DNA from: Bacteroidales bacterium
GTDB lineage: Bacteria; Bacteroidota; Bacteroidia; Bacteroidales; Bacteroidaceae
Length of the DNA stretch: 60,828 bases
Assembly (NCBI GenBank): GCA_012517855.1
Contig: JAAYUD010000010.1
Span: 1 to 60,828, forward strand
Direction: 5' to 3'
Positions 57,583-60,828 of this stretch are shown in pieces (the stretch's first letter is position 1; every line of letters starts with the position of its first letter). The notes beneath the pieces are model-generated. The model was not told the origin of the DNA and searched no databases. It worked only from the letters and a program-made list of their open reading frames with translations. A program made the position numbers and the translations under genes.

Positions 57583-58674
57583 ATGGTAAACGAGAAACTT
57601 CAGAGTATAGTTGATCAATTTGTCTTAGAGGGACCTGTTGCGGAAATAAAGCCGTTGGGTGCCGGTTTTATTAATGATACTTTCAAAGTAAATACGATTG
57701 GAGATGCTTCCGATTATATTTTGCAGCGGAAAAATAAAACGATCTTTACCGATGTGCCGGCAATGATGAATAATATTTGCATGGTCACTGAACATATTAG
57801 GCGCAAGGTGATTAATGCTGGAGGTGATCCGCTTCGTGAAGTGCTTACGGTAGTGAAAACGAAAAACGGAAAGCTTTGTTATCAAGATGCCGAAGGTGAA
57901 TATTGGGCGATGTGTGTATTTATAGGACATTCGGTGACTTACGAAAGAGCCGATTCTCCCGCTTTATGTTATAAAGGAGGGCAAGGCATTGGACGCTTTC
58001 AATCGCAGCTTGTAGATTTTGCACAGCCGCTCTTTGAGACAATCAAAGGTTTTCATAATATTCGATGGCGGTTTGTACAGTGGGATGAATCGTTGAAAGC
58101 CGATAAAGCAGGACGTGTAGGTTGTTTGTCGAAAGAGATAGAATGGATCAATTCGCGTCGCGATGAGATGCTCGGCTTTTGGCAAAAGGTAGAAACGGGT
58201 GAAATCCCGATGCGAGTGACGCACAACGATACTAAGATCAGCAATATCTTGTTTGATGAACAAGGCGAAGTGCTTTGTGTTATAGATCTCGATACCGTGA
58301 TGAGTAGTACGTCGCTCAATGATTTTGGCGATGCTGTCAGATCGTATACCAATACCGGTGCTGAAGATGATAAGGAATTGGATAAGGTATCGATGAATAT
58401 CGAACTCTTCAAGGCTTATACCGAAGGTTATCTTTCGGAACGAAGGGCTACGCTTACTTCATCCGAGAAAGAATGGCTTGCATTCTCTGCCCGCTACATA
58501 ACTTACGAACAGGTATTTCGTTTTTTGATGGATTATATTGATGGAGATACTTATTACAAAATAGCTTATCCGGAACACAATTTGGTTCGTACTCATGCTC
58601 AATACCGGTTGTTGCAATCTATGGAAAGCCAATACGAAGAGATGTGTGATATTGTAAGACAAAATAGTTACTAG
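57583..58674 (+). CDS. Sugar 1-kinase, NahK-like, of the aminoglycoside phosphotransferase fold
   Basis: 363 aa, cytosolic. N-terminal lobe with PLGAGFINDTFKVN; C-terminal kinase lobe with Brenner motif VTHNDTKISNILFDEQGE (catalytic Asp) and metal motif CVIDLDTVMSS. HNDTKISN...IDLDTVM is very like N-acetylhexosamine 1-kinases (NahK), which phosphorylate GlcNAc/GalNAc at C1, so a salvage kinase is likely; antibiotic resistance is unlikely. It has its own promoter. The downstream acyltransferase is 64 bp away and may be co-transcribed. Confidence 0.72.
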   Translation: MVNEKLQSIVDQFVLEGPVAEIKPLGAGFINDTFKVNTIGDASDYILQRKNKTIFTDVPAMMNNICMVTEHIRRKVINAGGDPLREVLTVVKTKNGKLCYQDAEGEYWAMCVFIGHSVTYERADSPALCYKGGQGIGRFQSQLVDFAQPLFETIKGFHNIRWRFVQWDESLKADKAGRVGCLSKEIEWINSRRDEMLGFWQKVETGEIPMRVTHNDTKISNILFDEQGEVLCVIDLDTVMSSTSLNDFGDAVRSYTNTGAEDDKELDKVSMNIELFKAYTEGYLSERRATLTSSEKEWLAFSARYITYEQVFRFLMDYIDGDTYYKIAYPEHNLVRTHAQYRLLQSMESQYEEMCDIVRQNSY

Positions 58675-58738
58675 GTGCTGTGTTATAATATAATTGATAG
58701 TTAATTTAATTTTTGTTCTATCCCTACCTTATTAATGT

Positions 58739-59902
58739 ATGAAATCTGTATACTTAGCTTCAAAGCAGCGTTATGAAATTCTTGATGGTTTACGTGGCGT
58801 GGCCGCGATGATTGTGGTAGCTTTCCATTTGTTTGAAACTTATTCCAAGGGCCCAGCTTATCAGATACTCAATCACGGGTATCTGGCGGTTGATTTCTTT
58901 TTCGTTCTTTCGGGGTTTGTCATTGGCTATGCTTATGATGACCGTTGGAATAGAATGTCGCTGAAAGATTTCTTTAAACGCCGATTGGTTCGTCTGCATC
59001 CGATGGTAATTATGGGAACGCTTATCGGTGGTTTGTTTTTCTATTTTGGAGCTAATGCCGATTTTCCTCTTATCGGGCAAACGCCCTGGTGGGTGTTGCT
59101 GATTATCATGTTATGTGGTTTCACGATGCTTCCTGTCCCTCCGAAGTGGGATATACGCGGATGGGGAGAAACCAATCCTTTGAATGGACCCGCATGGTCG
59201 TTGATGTGGGAGTATATAGCCAATATTCTGTACGCTTTAGTCATAAGGAGATTCTCTAAAACCTTGTTGATCTTGTTTGTGGCTTTTGCGGCATTTCTTA
59301 CAATAGATTTGTCACTCAATTTGGATGTCTTCGGGCTGCTTGCTCCAAGAGCTTATGCCAAGTATACGGTCATAGGGGGTTGGAGCATTACTCCCGATCA
59401 GATGTATATTGGAGCTACCCGTTTGCTTTACCCTTTCTTCGTTGGATTGCTCATCTCGCGTATCAATAGATTGATAAAGATTAAGGCGGGATTCTGGTGG
59501 TGCTCGTTTCTGATTGCTGTCATACTCGTCTTTCCTCATGTCGGAGGGCATGAATTGAATATTGCCAATGGTGTTTACAATGCTTTTTGTATATTGATTA
59601 TGTTTCCTCTCATCGTTTCAATGGGAGCGGGAAGCATGGTAACGGGTAAATCTGTCAAGGTCTGTAAGTTTTTTGGCGAGATATCCTATCCGCTCTATAT
59701 TACTCATTATCCTCTTGTGTATATGCAATTGGCATGGGTACATAGTCATGCCGATGCGCCCTTGGCTGTGCATATTTGTGTGGCGGTATCGGTATTTATT
59801 CTTGCAATAGGCATGGCTTATGCTTGTCTTAAACTGTACGATTTGCCTGTTCGCGACTGGCTGAAACGCCATTGGCTCATGAAGAATCGCGTGGCTGAAT
59901 GA
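58739..59902 (+). CDS. Membrane acyltransferase, OafA/acyltransferase-3 family
   Basis: 387 aa with about ten membrane segments. ILDGLRGVAAMIVVAFHLFE carries the conserved Arg and His of the family, and DFFFVLSGFVIGYAYDDRWN and FFKRRLVRLHPMVIMGTLIG follow in the usual order. It transfers acyl groups to carbohydrates in the inner membrane, for example in O-antigen, capsule or periplasmic glycans. The acceptor cannot be told. It follows the kinase gene and precedes the broken VOC gene. Confidence 0.9.
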   Translation: MKSVYLASKQRYEILDGLRGVAAMIVVAFHLFETYSKGPAYQILNHGYLAVDFFFVLSGFVIGYAYDDRWNRMSLKDFFKRRLVRLHPMVIMGTLIGGLFFYFGANADFPLIGQTPWWVLLIIMLCGFTMLPVPPKWDIRGWGETNPLNGPAWSLMWEYIANILYALVIRRFSKTLLILFVAFAAFLTIDLSLNLDVFGLLAPRAYAKYTVIGGWSITPDQMYIGATRLLYPFFVGLLISRINRLIKIKAGFWWCSFLIAVILVFPHVGGHELNIANGVYNAFCILIMFPLIVSMGAGSMVTGKSVKVCKFFGEISYPLYITHYPLVYMQLAWVHSHADAPLAVHICVAVSVFILAIGMAYACLKLYDLPVRDWLKRHWLMKNRVAE

Positions 59903-59931
59903 ATTTTAAGCTAAATTGAAATGTTTGTTCT

Positions 59932-60306
59932 ATGAATCGCATTCATCACATTGGAGTTTACGTTTCTTGTTTGGAAACCGTAAAAGACTTTTTTATCGAT
60001 TATTTTGTGGCTGTGCCCGGAAGTTTGTATCACAATCCCAATACTGGATTGAGTACTTATTTCTTAACCTTTGGCGACGGTTCGTAATTGGAGTTACTTA
60101 ATCGCCCGGATATTGTTCCCAATATATGTGCCGCACCTTTTCATTTATCTGTTTCCGTGGGTTCAAAGGAAGAGGTAGATAGAATGACAAATGTGCTTTC
60201 AGAAAAGGGTTATCGTGTGATGAGCGGACCGCGTTTTACCGGTGATGGGTATTACGAAAACCTTATTTCTGGACCTGAAAGCATGCAGATAGAAATAACA
60301 GAATAG
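59932..60306 (+). pseudogene. VOC/glyoxalase-family gene broken by one stop codon
   Basis: From ATG 59932 the frame reads MNRIHHIGVYVSCLETVKDF, runs 51 codons to FLTFGDGS, meets TAA at 60085-60087, and continues in the same frame with LELLNRPDIVPN and GPRFTGDGYYENLISGPESM to a TAG at 60304. Intact VOC proteins (about 125 aa) read DG(S/A)xLEL across this point, so one codon became a stop, for example AAA to TAA. The second half alone lacks the first metal ligand. A recent nonsense mutation or a sequence error is likely; read-through is less likely. Confidence 0.85.
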
Positions 60307-60308
60307 AG

Positions 60309-60421
60309 GCTCACCGGTAAAAGCTAGGGGGCTAAACATAAGTATTATTTAATAGCATACCACATAAATAAAATACTTTCGAGAGCCTGCGGCATGAACA
60401 AAATCGTCGTATGTCAGTTTT
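60309..60421 (+). repeat. Dispersed repeat, head segment, copy C
   Basis: Starts three bases after the VOC stop. It shares AAAAGCTAGGGGGCTAA, ATAAGTATTATT, CACATAAATAA, CCTGCGGCAT and ACAAAATCGTCGTATGT with 14738-14845, same orientation, with small indels. Confidence 0.75.
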
Positions 60422-60423
60422 TC

Positions 60424-60491
60424 CGGTGACGTCCTTAAGTTTTTTTGAAAACGTATGGACGTCAACAAATTTAGGTCCATACGTGGTTTTG
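60424..60491 (+). repeat. Dispersed repeat R1, copy C (68 bp)
   Basis: Direct match to 16780-16847. Here the internal pair CGTATGGAC and GTCCATACG is perfect (9 bp), as is GACGTCC with GGACGTC, so the unit can fold on itself. Confidence 0.8.
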
Positions 60492-60545
60492 GGTTGTGTA
60501 AGAGTTCATTGCTGCATTCCAAGACTATGAAATCATCTGCATTTC

Positions 60546-60702
60546 AACCTTTGCCACCTCCGTATGACACCATACACCGCTATGCTATAGCATGTTAATG
60601 ATACACCGTATACAACGCCAGCGAAAAAAGGTCTTAGAATCGGCCCTAGAGTATGCTGTAGAGCCCTTATTTTCAGCAGGCCTCTGCTTAGAATGATTCT
60701 AA
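60546..60702 (-). repeat. Dispersed repeat R2, copy C (157 bp, inverted)
   Basis: The reverse complement matches 17107-17263 end to end at the same 157-bp length. It keeps the terminal palindrome (TTAGAAT-C-ATTCTAA) and the GTATG-GTGT-CATAC hairpin; a 12-bp palindrome ATGCTATAGCAT stands where copy B has a different hairpin. Coding is not evident. Confidence 0.85.
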
Positions 60703-60806
60703 CCTGAATAATTCACGGTCAACAAAAAAAGGAAGCTATCCTTTGCCATGTCGGCAAAAAGCAGTAACTTTAAAGTGTTAATAATCAAATTACTGAATAT
60801 CTTCCT

Positions 60807-60828
60807 ATGCGCAAAGATACCACTTTAA
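60807..60828 (+). CDS. Possible start of an insertion-sequence gene, cut by the window edge
   Basis: ATG followed by six codons (MRKDTTL) runs off the end. An AT-rich leader with a near -7 motif (TAACTTTA) precedes it, and an AAAGGA/TCCTTT hairpin lies at 60730-60746. This arrangement resembles the left end of Bacteroides insertion sequences, but seven codons are too few to be sure. Confidence 0.25.

Noticed and set aside
57583-58674. Aminoglycoside resistance kinase
   Set aside because: The fold is shared, but HNDTKISN and IDLDTVM match sugar 1-kinases, and the neighbours are not resistance genes.

Overview
The window reads as a chromosome segment of a Bacteroidales bacterium, most likely Bacteroides or a close relative; the genus is inferred, not proven. 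The grounds are SusC/SusD pairs, an ECF sigma/FecR switch, TAnnTTTG-type -7 promoter boxes, few Shine-Dalgarno sites, AT-rich DNA and the wording of the ribosomal proteins.

Region 1 (1-14690, + strand) is the S10-spc-alpha ribosomal superoperon without a break: the end of rpsJ, then rplC-rplD-rplW-rplB-rpsS-rplV-rpsC-rplP-rpmC-rpsQ-rplN-rplX-rplE-rpsN-rpsH-rplF-rplR-rpsE-rpmD-rplO-secY-map-infA-rpmJ-rpsM-rpsK-rpsD-rpoA-rplQ, closed by a strong terminator. It makes ribosomal proteins, the Sec channel, methionine aminopeptidase, IF-1 and RNA polymerase alpha.

Region 2 (14690-18060) is a gene-poor scar. It holds a secreted endonuclease/exonuclease/phosphatase-fold gene on the minus strand, the tail of a lost susD, and several structured repeats: a perfect 37-bp inverted repeat, a 20-bp hairpin, an 18-bp inverted repeat, and copies of two dispersed repeats that recur at 60.3-60.7 kb.

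Region 3 (18057-45961, + strand) is a polysaccharide utilization locus. A first GH78 gene is followed by ECF sigma, FecR anti-sigma, an STN-carrying SusC, SusD, a SusE/F-like binding protein, a GH43 lipoprotein and a small SusE-like lipoprotein, then a terminator. A second unit encodes GH78, GH31, GH2, GH5-like and GH3 enzymes and ends in another terminator; a GH97 gene follows. The enzyme set suggests a branched plant glycan with rhamnose, arabinose, galactose and alpha- and beta-linked side chains. The glycan would be bound and imported by SusCD(E), trimmed in the periplasm, and sensed through SusC-FecR-sigma.

Region 4 (45971-50432) is an outer-membrane beta-barrel gene divergent from a histidine kinase/response regulator pair. 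Between them lie four CTTAT repeats at 10-11-bp spacing, a candidate regulator site.

Region 5 (50684-56279, - strand) is a phosphate operon: OprP-like porin, pstS, pstC, pstA, pstB, phoU. Just upstream of the porin -7 box lie four 11-bp-phased TGTNAY-type repeats that look like a Pho box.

Region 6 (56383-60828) holds a lone transposase N-terminal domain, a Bcp peroxiredoxin, a NahK-like sugar kinase, a membrane acyltransferase, a VOC/glyoxalase gene broken by one stop codon, the second copies of the dispersed repeats, and possibly the start of an insertion sequence at the edge.
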